From contig CAXXSI010000014.1 of assembly GCA_963669285.2 (NCBI GenBank), forward strand, positions 248,001-312,000: DNA of 64,000 bases, in the 5' to 3' direction. Origin of the DNA: JAWKWH01 sp963669285 (lineage in GTDB: Bacteria; Pseudomonadota; Alphaproteobacteria; Rhizobiales; Rhizobiaceae). Positions within the stretch are counted from its first letter, which is position 1; every line of letters begins with the position of its first letter. Position numbers and translations under genes: made by a program. The notes under the pieces were generated by a model. That model searched no databases. It worked only from the letters and a program-made list of their open reading frames with translations, and was not told the origin of the DNA. Positions 43,731-53,612 of this stretch are shown here, in pieces.

Positions 43731-46700
43731 ATGACCCTGCATGATGTCACGCTTGACGACAAATTCGACTTGTCCAAGGAGCGAATTTTCGTCTCTGGCG
43801 CACAGGCCATCGTGCGGATGTTGCTCATGCAACACGAGGCGGACCGCCAAGCGGGTCTCAATACGGCCGGACTGATATCCGGTTACAGGGGCTCTCCGGT
43901 CGGTGGCCTTGACCTGCAGTTTTGGCACGCACAAGACAAGCTCACGGATGCGAACATCGTTTTTCAGCCCGGACTCAATGAAGAATTGGCAGCAACAGCA
44001 CTTTGGGGGGCGCAACAGACGGAGCTTCTGGGCGAAGGTCAATATGATGGTGTGTTCGGACTGTGGTACGGCAAGGGCCCAGGAGTGGACCGCTCCGGTG
44101 ACGTCATCAGACATGCCAACCTGGCCGGATCTTCGAAACATGGCGGTGTGCTGGCGCTCATGGGTGACGATCACACCGCAGAAAGCTCGACAAACGCTCA
44201 TGCCACCGAGTTTCTCTTCGTCGACACCATGGTTCCGATCTTCAATCCTGCCGGTGTGCAGGAGCTGATTGATTACGGGATTTATGGCTATGCACTTTCG
44301 CGATTTGCCGGCACTTGGGCAGCGTTGAAATGTGTGAAAGACAATATCGAATCGACCGCTTCGGTTAACGTCTCCCTTGACCGGCTCGACATCAAGATTC
44401 CCGAATTCGACATGCCGCCCGGTGGTTTGAGTATTCGCCACGAACTCGATCAACTGGGCCAGGAAGAGCGGTTGCACAACTTCAAAAGAACCGCGGCAGC
44501 CGCATTTGTTCGCGCAAACGGGCTGAACAAGGTCATCTTCTCCGGCGGGCGGAAAGCCAAGCTGGGCATCATCACGGTCGGCAAAAGCTATCTCGATGTA
44601 CGCCAGGCGCTTGACGATCTGGGTATTGACGAGGGCAGCGCCAATCGAATGGGCATTCGTCTGTTCAAAGTTGCCTGCCCCTGGCCCCTGGATCTTGAGC
44701 ACATCAAGGATTTTGCGCGCGGTCTCGAGATGATCATCGTCGTCGAGGAAAAACGATCGCTGATCGAGGTGCAGGTTCGAGAAGACCTTTACGGCACCAG
44801 CATGCAACCAACCGTCGTGGGCAAAAAAGATGAGCGCGGAGACTGGCTGTTTCCGGTTCGAGGTGCGCTCGATCCCAATGACATTGCCATCGCCATCGGT
44901 GAACGCATACTGAAAACTGTTGGGTCGTCGGATGAGATTTCGTCGCGTGTAAATCGGCTCCGCCAATTCCAGGCGATGCTGGCCGACACCAGCGATGTGG
45001 CGACCCGCACACCTTTTTTCTGCTCCGGCTGTCCGCACAATACGTCAACAAAAGTTCCGGAGGGTTCGATTGCCGGCGCGGGAATCGGTTGCCATTTCAT
45101 GGCCATGTGGATGGATCGCTCGACCGTCGGCTTTACCGCCATGGGCGGTGAAGGCGCTCAGTGGATCGGCCAGGCGCCATTCTCAATACGCGATCACATA
45201 TTTCAGAATCTGGGAGACGGTACGTACAATCATTCCGGTTCGCTCGCGTTGCGGTTTGCGATCGCCTCGAACACCAACATTACCTACAAGATCCTCTATA
45301 ACGATGCGGTCGCCATGACCGGAGGTCAGCCTCACGAGGGAGGTCTTTCAATGGATGCGATTGCGCGCCAGGTGCGCGCAGAAGGCGTGGAGCGCATCGC
45401 AGTCGTTACCGACGAACCTGGCAAATACGCCGGAAATGTCGATTTCCCGACCGGCACCACGATTGATCATCGCGATGATCTCGACAGCGTCCAAAGAGAG
45501 CTGCGAACCATCAGCGGCGTGTCGGTACTGATATATGACCAGACCTGCGCGGCGGAAAAACGGCGCCGGCGCAAGCGCGGGCTTTATCCGGATCCGGACA
45601 AACGCGTGGTGATCAACGAACTGGTATGCGAAGGCTGCGGCGATTGCGGTATTCAGTCGAATTGCGTTTCAATCCAGCCAATCAACACCGAGTTTGGCCG
45701 CAAGAGACGCATAGACCAATCGAGCTGTAACAAAGATTTCTCCTGCATCAACGGATTTTGCCCCTCTTTCGTCACCGTACACGGTGCGAAACTGAAAAAA
45801 GCCGAGGGTGTGGGAGCCAATCTGAATCCACTGGACGGAGTGCCTGAGCCGAACATTGTCTCGCTTGATGATGACGGGTGGTCGTCGATCGTCGACGGTG
45901 TTGGCGGTACCGGTGTCGTGACATTAGGCGCGATTTTGGGAATGGCAGCGCATCTCGAAGGCAAGGGCTGCGGGATGATCGATATGGCCGGTCTGGCACA
46001 GAAGGGAGGCGCGGTGTTCAGTCACCTTCGCATCGCCAAGTCGCCGGAGCACATTCATTCCATTCGTGTCTCCGCGGGCAAGGCCGACCTGGTGCTGGGG
46101 TGTGATCTCGTCGTTTCCGGTACCAAGAACGTTCTCGCTTCGGTGCGCGAGGGGCACACGATTTTCGTTGCCAATACGGCGGAGATCATGCCGGGTGACT
46201 TCACTCGATCGATCGATTTCTCACTTCCCATCGAACGCCTGAAATCGGCGATCCGGACGGCGGCAGGCGAAGAGAGAGCGTTTTTCTTTGACGCCACCAG
46301 GACTTCAGCGGTGTTGTTCGGATCTTCACTCGGCACCAACGTGTTCATGCTCGGATTCGCGTACCAGAACGGCGGTTTGCCACTATCAGCCGAGGCGATT
46401 GAAAAGGCGATCGAGTTAAATGGCCAGGCGGTCGAGATGAATATCGGCGCCTTCCGTTGGGGCCGCCGCGCCGCCCATGATCCCGAATTCGTACGCTCCT
46501 TGGTCGAGAGCAACCGCGAACAACTTGAAAGCCGGCACATTTCCGGATCCCTCGATGAACTGATTGAGCGCCGCGCTGAGTTTCTCACTGAGTATCAGAA
46601 CAGCGCCTATGCTGAAGAATTTCGGAACAAGGTCGACGAAATCCGTAGAGCTGAAGAAAAGACCGGCGCCGATCAACTGATGTTAACGGAGACGGTGGCC

Positions 46701-47213
46701 AGAAACCTGTTCAAGGCAATGGCAATCAAGGATGAGTACGAGGTTGCACGGTTGTTCACTGACGGAACATTCGCCCAGCAATTGTCAAACCAGTTTTCCG
46801 GCTGGGATCGGCTGGAGTATCATCTTGCGCCTCCGATACTGCGCAAGCAGGACAAGCAAGGGCAGGCGCGCAAATCCAGCTACGGTCCTTGGATTCGGCC
46901 GCTGTTTCGCGCATTGGCAAAACTGAAAGTCCTCAGGGGCGGCCCGTTTGATCTGTTCGGGTATACGGCAGAGAGAAGATTGGAGCGCCAACTTCTTTCC
47001 GAGTATCTTGAAGACCTCGAGCAAATTGCGGCGAATTGTGACCGTAATCGTTTGGAATCGTTGACTTTACTGGCGTCAATTCCCACGTCGATCAGGGGAT
47101 TTGGACATGTCAAACTTGCAAGCGTCGGTGCAGCACGCAAGGAACGCCGAAAACTGAGAGCCGAAATCAATTCTCCCATCCAGCACAAGCAAATGACCGA
47201 AGCCGCTGAATAG
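43731..47213 (+). CDS. Indolepyruvate ferredoxin oxidoreductase (fused alpha/gamma subunits)
   Basis: A 1160 aa CoA-acylating 2-oxoacid oxidoreductase. It converts aryl or branched 2-oxo acids to acyl-CoA with TPP and iron-sulfur centres. N-terminal pyruvate-oxidoreductase-like domain (ISGYRGSPVGGLD; HTAESSTNAHATEF), CSGCPHNTS near residue 431, TPP domain (GGEGAQWIGQAPF; YNDAVAMTGGQPHEGG), 4Fe-4S cysteines in CEGCGDCGIQSNC (about 632) and CNKDFSCINGFC (about 665), then the gamma-like domain (GVGGTGVVTLGAILGMAA; DLVLGCDLVVSG). Full length, cytoplasmic. It probably removes 2-oxo acids from aromatic or branched amino acids. Confidence 0.9.
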   Translation: MTLHDVTLDDKFDLSKERIFVSGAQAIVRMLLMQHEADRQAGLNTAGLISGYRGSPVGGLDLQFWHAQDKLTDANIVFQPGLNEELAATALWGAQQTELLGEGQYDGVFGLWYGKGPGVDRSGDVIRHANLAGSSKHGGVLALMGDDHTAESSTNAHATEFLFVDTMVPIFNPAGVQELIDYGIYGYALSRFAGTWAALKCVKDNIESTASVNVSLDRLDIKIPEFDMPPGGLSIRHELDQLGQEERLHNFKRTAAAAFVRANGLNKVIFSGGRKAKLGIITVGKSYLDVRQALDDLGIDEGSANRMGIRLFKVACPWPLDLEHIKDFARGLEMIIVVEEKRSLIEVQVREDLYGTSMQPTVVGKKDERGDWLFPVRGALDPNDIAIAIGERILKTVGSSDEISSRVNRLRQFQAMLADTSDVATRTPFFCSGCPHNTSTKVPEGSIAGAGIGCHFMAMWMDRSTVGFTAMGGEGAQWIGQAPFSIRDHIFQNLGDGTYNHSGSLALRFAIASNTNITYKILYNDAVAMTGGQPHEGGLSMDAIARQVRAEGVERIAVVTDEPGKYAGNVDFPTGTTIDHRDDLDSVQRELRTISGVSVLIYDQTCAAEKRRRRKRGLYPDPDKRVVINELVCEGCGDCGIQSNCVSIQPINTEFGRKRRIDQSSCNKDFSCINGFCPSFVTVHGAKLKKAEGVGANLNPLDGVPEPNIVSLDDDGWSSIVDGVGGTGVVTLGAILGMAAHLEGKGCGMIDMAGLAQKGGAVFSHLRIAKSPEHIHSIRVSAGKADLVLGCDLVVSGTKNVLASVREGHTIFVANTAEIMPGDFTRSIDFSLPIERLKSAIRTAAGEERAFFFDATRTSAVLFGSSLGTNVFMLGFAYQNGGLPLSAEAIEKAIELNGQAVEMNIGAFRWGRRAAHDPEFVRSLVESNREQLESRHISGSLDELIERRAEFLTEYQNSAYAEEFRNKVDEIRRAEEKTGADQLMLTETVARNLFKAMAIKDEYEVARLFTDGTFAQQLSNQFSGWDRLEYHLAPPILRKQDKQGQARKSSYGPWIRPLFRALAKLKVLRGGPFDLFGYTAERRLERQLLSEYLEDLEQIAANCDRNRLESLTLLASIPTSIRGFGHVKLASVGAARKERRKLRAEINSPIQHKQMTEAAE

Positions 47214-47247
47214 GTGAGGAACTTGGCCGTCAATACCCCCTAAATCA

Positions 47248-47270
47248 CCCTCAAAACTAAGGGTTTTTTA
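47248..47270 (+). terminator. Probable Rho-independent terminator after the oxidoreductase
   Basis: ACCCT (47248-47252) pairs with AGGGT (47261-47265) and TTTTT follows directly. The stem is short, but its position 35 bp after the stop codon and the T run support it. Confidence 0.5.
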
Positions 47271-47315
47271 AGCTCAACGTGCCATTGCTTGCTTTCATCG
47301 GTGGGCAACGGACAA

Positions 47316-49625
47316 ATGAGCAGACTTGGCAATAACATTCCTGCCGACATCTACATTCCATTCGTGGAAACCCTGTTTCGTGATGGCCGAACTCTAACTG
47401 TCGGTATTGCGGCTCAGATTTTGTTGTCTGTGCTTGTCTACTGGAAGACCTCAGAATCCCTTTATCTTGGAATTGCAATCGCTCTTTTGATTTGCGGCAT
47501 CTTGCGGTTGGCCGGAATTCGCCGATTCCAGAAATCCGACGAAGAACTAACCTTCGAAAGAGCGCACCGGTGGGAGTGGGAATACATCGTCCTAGGTTCC
47601 TTGCATGCATTCGTCCTTGGTCTGTTCTGCTTCTTCGGAGTATTCGTTGCCCATGACGAGTTTGCAGAAATCGCGTCCGTATCGGTCACACTTGCATCGT
47701 TGACTGCCATCGCGGGAAGAAACTACGGATCACCGAAACTTGTCATGATCCAGATTGTTGCCGCAACAATGCCGATTTCGGCGGCATTCTTGCTGCGCGG
47801 CGATGTTTATCACGTGATCTTGGGTATGATGTCGATCCCGCTGTTCTACACAAGCAGACGGTTTGCCGATGTAGTACGCGGTGTTCTTTTCTCGGCGATA
47901 TCCGGTCAACGAAAAGCCCGCCAATTGGCGCAGCGCTTCGACCGAGCCCTCAACACAATGCCGCACGGGCTCATCATGCTGGGTCCGGACGGACGCATTG
48001 TCGTTGCAAATGGCGAAGCAGCGAGCTTGCTGTCGGCAAGCAGCGCGGAAGCGCTGGTTGGGCGCTCGTTGCACGCGCTATTGCTGCGCGCCGTCGCCGG
48101 CGGGCTGCTCACCCGGGTAGAGATCGACTATCTTGAAAAACAGCTCAATCAGGCACTCCGCGGCGGCCAGGACAGAAAGTTGCTGGTCAGCCTGGCAAAT
48201 GGCCACCACTATGAGTTCAGCGCCCGCGCGGGTCGTGAGGATCTTGGTGTCGTCACGTTCGAAGACGTCACAACGCGTGTGACCGCGGAAGAAAAAATAC
48301 GATTCATGGCCCAGTTCGACAGCCTGACCGGGCTGCCGAACCGTGGCCATTTCAATGACGTCGTGACCGAACTGTTGGCTTCCGGCGATCCAGATCGCCA
48401 GTGCGCTCTGGCAGTGCTCGATCTCGACGACTTCAAACACGTCAACGACACGCTCGGTCACCCGGTGGGTGATGGTCTGATCTATGCCGTTGCCGACCGT
48501 CTCGTCGAGCATGTCGGCGAAAACACACGTGTCAGCCGTTTCGGCGGCGACGAATTCATCGTTTATTTCGATTCGGTTTCGGATCCGGAAGAACTCAGGC
48601 AGATGATGGACCGGATTTTCGATGGATTTAGAGGCGATGTGGATGTTGCCGGCCACTCGCTGCGGATACAGGCAAGCGCCGGCGCCGTGCTTTCGCGGGT
48701 CGGTGACTCGGATGTCGAAGACCTGATCGTAAAGGCCGATCTGGCCCTGTACGAGGCCAAGGACGACGGCAAGAACCGTTGGCGCATATTCGAGGCGACG
48801 ATGGACGCCGCATTCCGGGCGCGCCAAACCCTGAAAGCGGAATTGCGCCTTGCGGTCGAACAAGGCGATCTGCGGGTCGTTTATCAGCCAATCGTCGGCT
48901 TGAAATCGATGAAGATCGCAAGCTGTGAAGCGCTTTGCCGCTGGGATCATCCCGAGTTGGGATCCGTCTCGCCGTCCGTGTTCATTCCACTCGCCGAAGA
49001 AATGGGCATCGTGTCCGACATCAGTAATTTGGTCCTCAGAAAGGCCTGTAAGGCGTGCCTTAACTGGCCAAGCGATACATGCGTTTCGATCAACTTGTCT
49101 GCCAACGATTTCAGAAGCCGCAACATTGTAGAAACGGTGAGCAATGCACTGGAAAGCAGCGGGCTCGAGCCGCATCGCCTCGAGGTGGAGATTACCGAAA
49201 CGGCGCTGCTTGATGACAAGCTGCTGACAATTACGCTTCTGAACGAATTAAAGGAGCTTGGGATACGCATTGCGCTCGATGATTTCGGAACCGGTTACTC
49301 CAGCCTGAGTTACCTGCACACACTGCCACTGGACAAAGTCAAGATCGACCAGGCCTTTCTCAGCGACATTACCTTCGATGATCGATCGCTGGATCTTCTG
49401 AAGGGTATTGTCACGTTGTCGCGCCGCTTGGGACTGACGATAACGCTTGAGGGCGTGGAGGATTTCGAACAGTTGAAGGTAATCATGCGGCTGGCAGAAC
49501 CTGATCTGCTGCAGGGATTCCTATTCGGATCCGCACTCTCAGAATCAGGAATTACCACGCTCACAAACACCGTTGCGCCGTTTGCGACGCAGTTCGAGGC
49601 CGTCGGCATCAATCAAAACAACTGA
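47316..49625 (+). CDS. Membrane PAS-GGDEF-EAL cyclic-di-GMP protein
   Basis: 769 aa from ATG 47316. Domain order: N-terminal membrane region with several helices (about 25-180), a PAS-like domain (about 200-320; FDRALNTMPHGLIMLGPDGRIV), a GGDEF diguanylate cyclase domain with intact RFGGDEF near residue 408, and an EAL phosphodiesterase domain with SCEALCRW near 535 and LDDFGTGYSSLSYL near 650. Both catalytic signatures are intact, so it may make or break c-di-GMP depending on its signal. It stands as a single gene between a terminator and the FeeM-like gene. Confidence 0.9.
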   Translation: MSRLGNNIPADIYIPFVETLFRDGRTLTVGIAAQILLSVLVYWKTSESLYLGIAIALLICGILRLAGIRRFQKSDEELTFERAHRWEWEYIVLGSLHAFVLGLFCFFGVFVAHDEFAEIASVSVTLASLTAIAGRNYGSPKLVMIQIVAATMPISAAFLLRGDVYHVILGMMSIPLFYTSRRFADVVRGVLFSAISGQRKARQLAQRFDRALNTMPHGLIMLGPDGRIVVANGEAASLLSASSAEALVGRSLHALLLRAVAGGLLTRVEIDYLEKQLNQALRGGQDRKLLVSLANGHHYEFSARAGREDLGVVTFEDVTTRVTAEEKIRFMAQFDSLTGLPNRGHFNDVVTELLASGDPDRQCALAVLDLDDFKHVNDTLGHPVGDGLIYAVADRLVEHVGENTRVSRFGGDEFIVYFDSVSDPEELRQMMDRIFDGFRGDVDVAGHSLRIQASAGAVLSRVGDSDVEDLIVKADLALYEAKDDGKNRWRIFEATMDAAFRARQTLKAELRLAVEQGDLRVVYQPIVGLKSMKIASCEALCRWDHPELGSVSPSVFIPLAEEMGIVSDISNLVLRKACKACLNWPSDTCVSINLSANDFRSRNIVETVSNALESSGLEPHRLEVEITETALLDDKLLTITLLNELKELGIRIALDDFGTGYSSLSYLHTLPLDKVKIDQAFLSDITFDDRSLDLLKGIVTLSRRLGLTITLEGVEDFEQLKVIMRLAEPDLLQGFLFGSALSESGITTLTNTVAPFATQFEAVGINQNN

Positions 49626-49806
49626 TTTTTCCGAGCAATTCGGGTTGGATCGGCGATCTGCGCTCATTCTGCTGTTAAGGTTAACGTTCGGTAAATACCC
49701 CAAATTTGAAATAAACATTTACAAAGGCCATCAGTAGCCTGTTCTATGGGGATTGAAACGGGGCTGGGCACAACTGAAACGACGTTGTGTCTATGGGGAT
49801 GACAGC

Positions 49807-50550
49807 ATGAATGCTAAGCAGACCGTATCTGGTGCGTCCGCTTTTGCCCTTAGCGTACTTAGATTTCTTGAGAAAGTAGAGTACCGCCGTTGTGATCGCG
49901 GCGAGGATTTTGAAGCGGTGTGCCGATTGCGCTACAAGGCCTACAAGGCCAGCAACCTGGTGCCCACCAGCCAAAATGAACTGGTCGAAGATAAATTTGA
50001 CTTTCTGGAAAACTGCTATTGTTTTGGCGTTTACGTCGAAGAAAAACTTATCAGCACCATTCGGCTGCACCGGGTTGCCAGCGACAATCCGTACTCACCA
50101 TGTGTTGCTGTATATCCGGATATTCTGGAACCACGATTGAAAGAGGGCGATAGTTTTGTCGAACCGTCAAGATTTGCAGTCGATCCGGAAATATCATCTC
50201 TGTACCCTCAAATTCCCTATGTCACGCAACGGATTCCGTGGATGGCGTGCTTCTATTTCAACGCGACCTGCGGAATTTCGATGATACGCGAGGATCATGT
50301 CGCCTTCTATCGCCGGTTCTACAAATCGAAGCAAATAGGTAGCGCGCGTGACTATGGTGGTGTCATTAATTGCAAGGCCCTGCTTTACGAAGTTGACATC
50401 CAGGCAATCAAACTAGCGACCCATTCGCGATTTCCTTTCTTCAAGTCGACCAAGATGGAACAAAGGCTGTTGTTCGACAGCCCGTCGGCCGGTGCGGATG
50501 CACCGCTGACCATTCTGCCAACCGCAAGTTCGTTGAGAGCGGCGGCCTGA
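49807..50550 (+). CDS. FeeM/LuxI-like GNAT acyltransferase (N-acyl amino acid or autoinducer synthase family)
   Basis: 247 aa from ATG 49807. Its pattern matches autoinducer-synthase/N-acyl amino acid synthase folds: VCRLRYKAYKASNLVP near the N-terminus, then DFLENCYCFGVYVEEKLISTIRLHRV, and VEPSRFAVDPE (E119, R122, F123), recalling the LuxI E-x-SRF core. Such enzymes take acyl-ACP or acyl-CoA and acylate an amino acid or SAM. No LuxR-type receptor is nearby. The genes after it are an acyl-CoA ligase and an importer, which could supply acyl groups; this link is speculative. Confidence 0.65.
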   Translation: MNAKQTVSGASAFALSVLRFLEKVEYRRCDRGEDFEAVCRLRYKAYKASNLVPTSQNELVEDKFDFLENCYCFGVYVEEKLISTIRLHRVASDNPYSPCVAVYPDILEPRLKEGDSFVEPSRFAVDPEISSLYPQIPYVTQRIPWMACFYFNATCGISMIREDHVAFYRRFYKSKQIGSARDYGGVINCKALLYEVDIQAIKLATHSRFPFFKSTKMEQRLLFDSPSAGADAPLTILPTASSLRAAA

Positions 50551-50766
50551 CCGGAAGCCATCAATCATGTTCAGGTCCACCGTTCTTGTGCGAAGCGTTT
50601 CAGACAGGGCAGTATCAGACCTGGCGGCGGCAACGAACACAGCGGAGCGTTTTCTGAGGCACTCATTCCAAGGTCGCTTATCCGAAAGGTGAACTTGCGC
50701 GGCCAATCTTCATCGGCAAAATGCGACGGTCCGTGTTTCACGCGGAAATTGGGAGGTTAATTGCTG

Positions 50767-52749
50767 ATGTCCGGCGCCGACAGAGCAGCACTTGATACAT
50801 TTCCGAAGTACCTGCTTTTGAACGCCAAGCGTTTCGCAAGCCGGCCGGCCATGCGCCACAAGGATTTGGGCATATGGCAATGCTGGACCTGGCGCGAGCA
50901 GCTCGAGGAAGTGCGTTCTTTCTCGATCGGACTGAAATCAATGGGCGTTGGTGTTGGTGACAGGGTCGCAATCATCGGCGCAAACCGACCACGACTTTAC
51001 TGGACGTTCGCTGCGGTCCAGGCACTACGCGCCATTCCCGTACCCGTATACGCCGACGCGGTCGGCGAGGAGTTGGCTTTCGTGCTCGACAACGCCGGCG
51101 TGTCGGTGGCAGTTGTTCAGGATCAGGAACAAGTCGACAAAATCCTTGCATTCAGTGAGGAAATTCCGTCGCTGGGGCATGTGATCTACGATGAGCCGCG
51201 GGGGCTTCGCGACTACGATCACAAAACCCTGCATGCCTTCGAAGCTACCCAGGAGCTGGGGCGTTCGTTAATCGCAAACGATCCAAACATGGCAAAAACC
51301 TGGGAACGGGCCATTGAGGAAGCAGACGGCGGCGATACTTCCGTTATGCTCTATACCTCTGGAACGACCGGGCAATCGAAAGGCGTGATAATTAAAGCTT
51401 CGGCAGCGGTCAACGCGGCGCACGATACCGTCGTGTTCGACGGATTGAACGAACACGATGAAGTGCTGGCCTATTTGCCGCTCGCCTGGGTGGGAGATCA
51501 TTATCTGAACTACGCACAAGGCTATGTGTCCGGTTTTTGCATGTCGTGCCCGGAAAGCCCGGAAACCGTCCCGCATGATCTAAAAGAGATCGGACCAAGC
51601 TTTTATTTTGCACCGCCGCGGGTTTTTGAAGGCCTGCTGACCAGCGTGACCATTCGCATGGAAGACGCGAGCAAACTGAAACAACGGCTGTTTGCGCATT
51701 ATCGGCAGGTGGCCGCAAAATACGGAGAAGCTATTTTGGAGAAACGGCCGGTGCCGGTGTCGGGACGTATCTCCTACTGGCTCGGCGAGCTGCTAGTCTA
51801 CGGACCGCTTAAGAATTCACTGGGTTTTTCGAAGATCAAGACAGCCTACACGGCCGGCGAGGCAATCGGGCCGGATCTGTTTTCCTTCTTCCGCTCGCTA
51901 GGTATCAATCTGAAGCAGTTGTACGGCCAAACCGAAGCCTTTCTCTACGTCACGGCGCAAAAAGACAATAACGTACGAGCCGACACGGTAGGTCCGGCAG
52001 CGCCAAACGTGGATATCCGAATTACCGAAGACGGAGAGGTTCAGTTCAAGTCACCGGGCATGTTCTCGGGCTACTACAATCAGGAAGAAAAGACGGCGGA
52101 AACCATGACCGACGACGGATACGTCATGACAGGCGACGCCGGATTTTTCGACAAGGACGGCCAGCTCAAGATCATCGACCGGGCAAAAGATGTTGGCAAG
52201 CTCGTTTCCGGAGCGCTATTTGCTCCCAAATACATTGAAAACACACTGAAATTCTTTCCCAACATCAAAGAGGCTGTTACTTTCGGTGACGGGCGCGAAT
52301 TCGCAGCAGCATTCATCAATATCGACTTGCAGGCTGTCGGCAACTGGGCCGAACGCAACAACATCGCTTATGCCTCTTACCAGGAACTGGCGGGCCATCC
52401 GCTGGTCTATGAGATGATTTCAGATCATGTCGACGAGACAAACCGAAAACTCGCCAATGAACCGATGATGGCGGGCGGCCAGATCAAGCGATTTCTCATT
52501 TTGCACAAGGAACTGGATGCCGACGATGGCGAGCTCACCCGCACACTGAAAGTTCGCCGAAGTTTCATCGCCGACAGGTACCACGACCTGATCGAAGCGC
52601 TGTATGACGGATCGACAGAAAAATATGTCGAGACCGAGGTGACGTTCGAGGACGGACGCAAGGGAAGTATCGACGCGACGGTGAAGATTGCCGATGCCGG
52701 ATTTTATTCTGCACCCGACCAGGTGCCCGCCATGGAGGCTGCCGAATGA
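50767..52749 (+). CDS. AMP-forming long-chain/aryl acyl-CoA synthetase
   Basis: 660 aa adenylate-forming ligase. P-loop YTSGTTGQSKG near residue 197, the AYLPLAWVGDHY motif of long-chain ligases, LKQLYGQTEA, and YVMTGDAGFFDKDGQLKIIDRAKD with the hinge Asp. ATG 50767 lies 10 bp after GGAGG; TTG 50761 is an alternative. It overlaps the following ABC ATPase gene by 4 bp, so the ligase is co-expressed with the importer and probably thioesterifies the imported acid. Fatty, aryl-acetic or branched acids are possible. Confidence 0.85.
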   Translation: MSGADRAALDTFPKYLLLNAKRFASRPAMRHKDLGIWQCWTWREQLEEVRSFSIGLKSMGVGVGDRVAIIGANRPRLYWTFAAVQALRAIPVPVYADAVGEELAFVLDNAGVSVAVVQDQEQVDKILAFSEEIPSLGHVIYDEPRGLRDYDHKTLHAFEATQELGRSLIANDPNMAKTWERAIEEADGGDTSVMLYTSGTTGQSKGVIIKASAAVNAAHDTVVFDGLNEHDEVLAYLPLAWVGDHYLNYAQGYVSGFCMSCPESPETVPHDLKEIGPSFYFAPPRVFEGLLTSVTIRMEDASKLKQRLFAHYRQVAAKYGEAILEKRPVPVSGRISYWLGELLVYGPLKNSLGFSKIKTAYTAGEAIGPDLFSFFRSLGINLKQLYGQTEAFLYVTAQKDNNVRADTVGPAAPNVDIRITEDGEVQFKSPGMFSGYYNQEEKTAETMTDDGYVMTGDAGFFDKDGQLKIIDRAKDVGKLVSGALFAPKYIENTLKFFPNIKEAVTFGDGREFAAAFINIDLQAVGNWAERNNIAYASYQELAGHPLVYEMISDHVDETNRKLANEPMMAGGQIKRFLILHKELDADDGELTRTLKVRRSFIADRYHDLIEALYDGSTEKYVETEVTFEDGRKGSIDATVKIADAGFYSAPDQVPAMEAAE

Positions 52750-53600
52750 ACGCGCTCGCAGATCCAAGCGCAATCGGGGCGCCGGCGCCGGAGTTCACCC
52801 TGTCAGCGCATCAAGACGACATCACCACCGGTGACGTGCTTTTGAATGTGGAAAACGTTTCGCTTTCCTTTGGCGGCGTCAAGGCAATCCAGAATATCAG
52901 CTTTGATATCCGCAAGGGCGAAATTCGGGCGATTATCGGCCCCAATGGCGCCGGCAAGACATCGATGCTGAATGTGATCAACGGATTTTATCACCCCCAG
53001 GAGGGGACGATCGCCTATCGCGGAGAACCCCGAAAAGCGATGCGTTCCACGGCAGCCGCCCGCCAGGGAATATCGCGCACATTCCAGAACATCGCCCTGT
53101 TCAAGGGCATGTCGACGCTCGACAACATCATGACCGGGCGGATAACCCTGCAGAAAAAGAACATTTTCTGGCAAGCCCTGTGGCACGGGCCGGCGGTAAA
53201 GGAAGATCTGGAACACCGCCGGGCGGTTGAATACATCATCGATTTTCTGGAAATCCAGCACATCCGCAAAACGCCTGTCGGACGACTGCCTTACGGGTTA
53301 CAAAAGCGCGTCGAGCTTGGCCGCGCATTGGCTGCCGAACCGGCGCTGTTGCTGCTTGATGAACCGATGGCCGGGATGAACCTCGAAGAAAAAGAGGACA
53401 TGAGTCGTTTCATCCTCGATGTGAACAGCCAGTTCGGCACGACGATCGCGTTGATTGAACACGACATGGGCGTTGTAATGGACATTTCCGACCGGGTCGT
53501 CGTGCTCGACTATGGCCGCAAGATCGGTGATGGAACGCCCGATGAAGTATCGAAGAACCAGGATGTGATCGACGCCTATCTCGGTGTCCCCCACGACTAG
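52746..53600 (+). CDS. livG: Branched-chain-type ABC transporter ATPase (LivG-like)
   Basis: 284 aa ATPase of the HAAT family with Walker A GPNGAGKTS near residue 67, the LivG hallmark NVINGFYHPQEGTI, signature LPYGLQKRVELGRAL, Walker B LLLLDEPMAGMN and the H-loop LIEHDMGVVMD. An N-terminal extension of about 30 residues precedes the domain. It overlaps the acyl-CoA ligase gene (ATGA) and is followed after 12 bp by livH. Confidence 0.9.
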   Translation: MNALADPSAIGAPAPEFTLSAHQDDITTGDVLLNVENVSLSFGGVKAIQNISFDIRKGEIRAIIGPNGAGKTSMLNVINGFYHPQEGTIAYRGEPRKAMRSTAAARQGISRTFQNIALFKGMSTLDNIMTGRITLQKKNIFWQALWHGPAVKEDLEHRRAVEYIIDFLEIQHIRKTPVGRLPYGLQKRVELGRALAAEPALLLLDEPMAGMNLEEKEDMSRFILDVNSQFGTTIALIEHDMGVVMDISDRVVVLDYGRKIGDGTPDEVSKNQDVIDAYLGVPHD

Positions 53601-53612
53601 GAAATCCGCACC

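Noticed and set aside
43728..45038. 436 aa open frame antisense to the indolepyruvate oxidoreductase
   Set aside because: Opposite a gene with clear TPP and Fe-S motifs; no domain is recognisable in the antisense frame.
48078..49175. 365 aa open frame antisense to the GGDEF-EAL gene
   Set aside because: Shadow frame; the sense strand carries intact GGDEF and EAL motifs.
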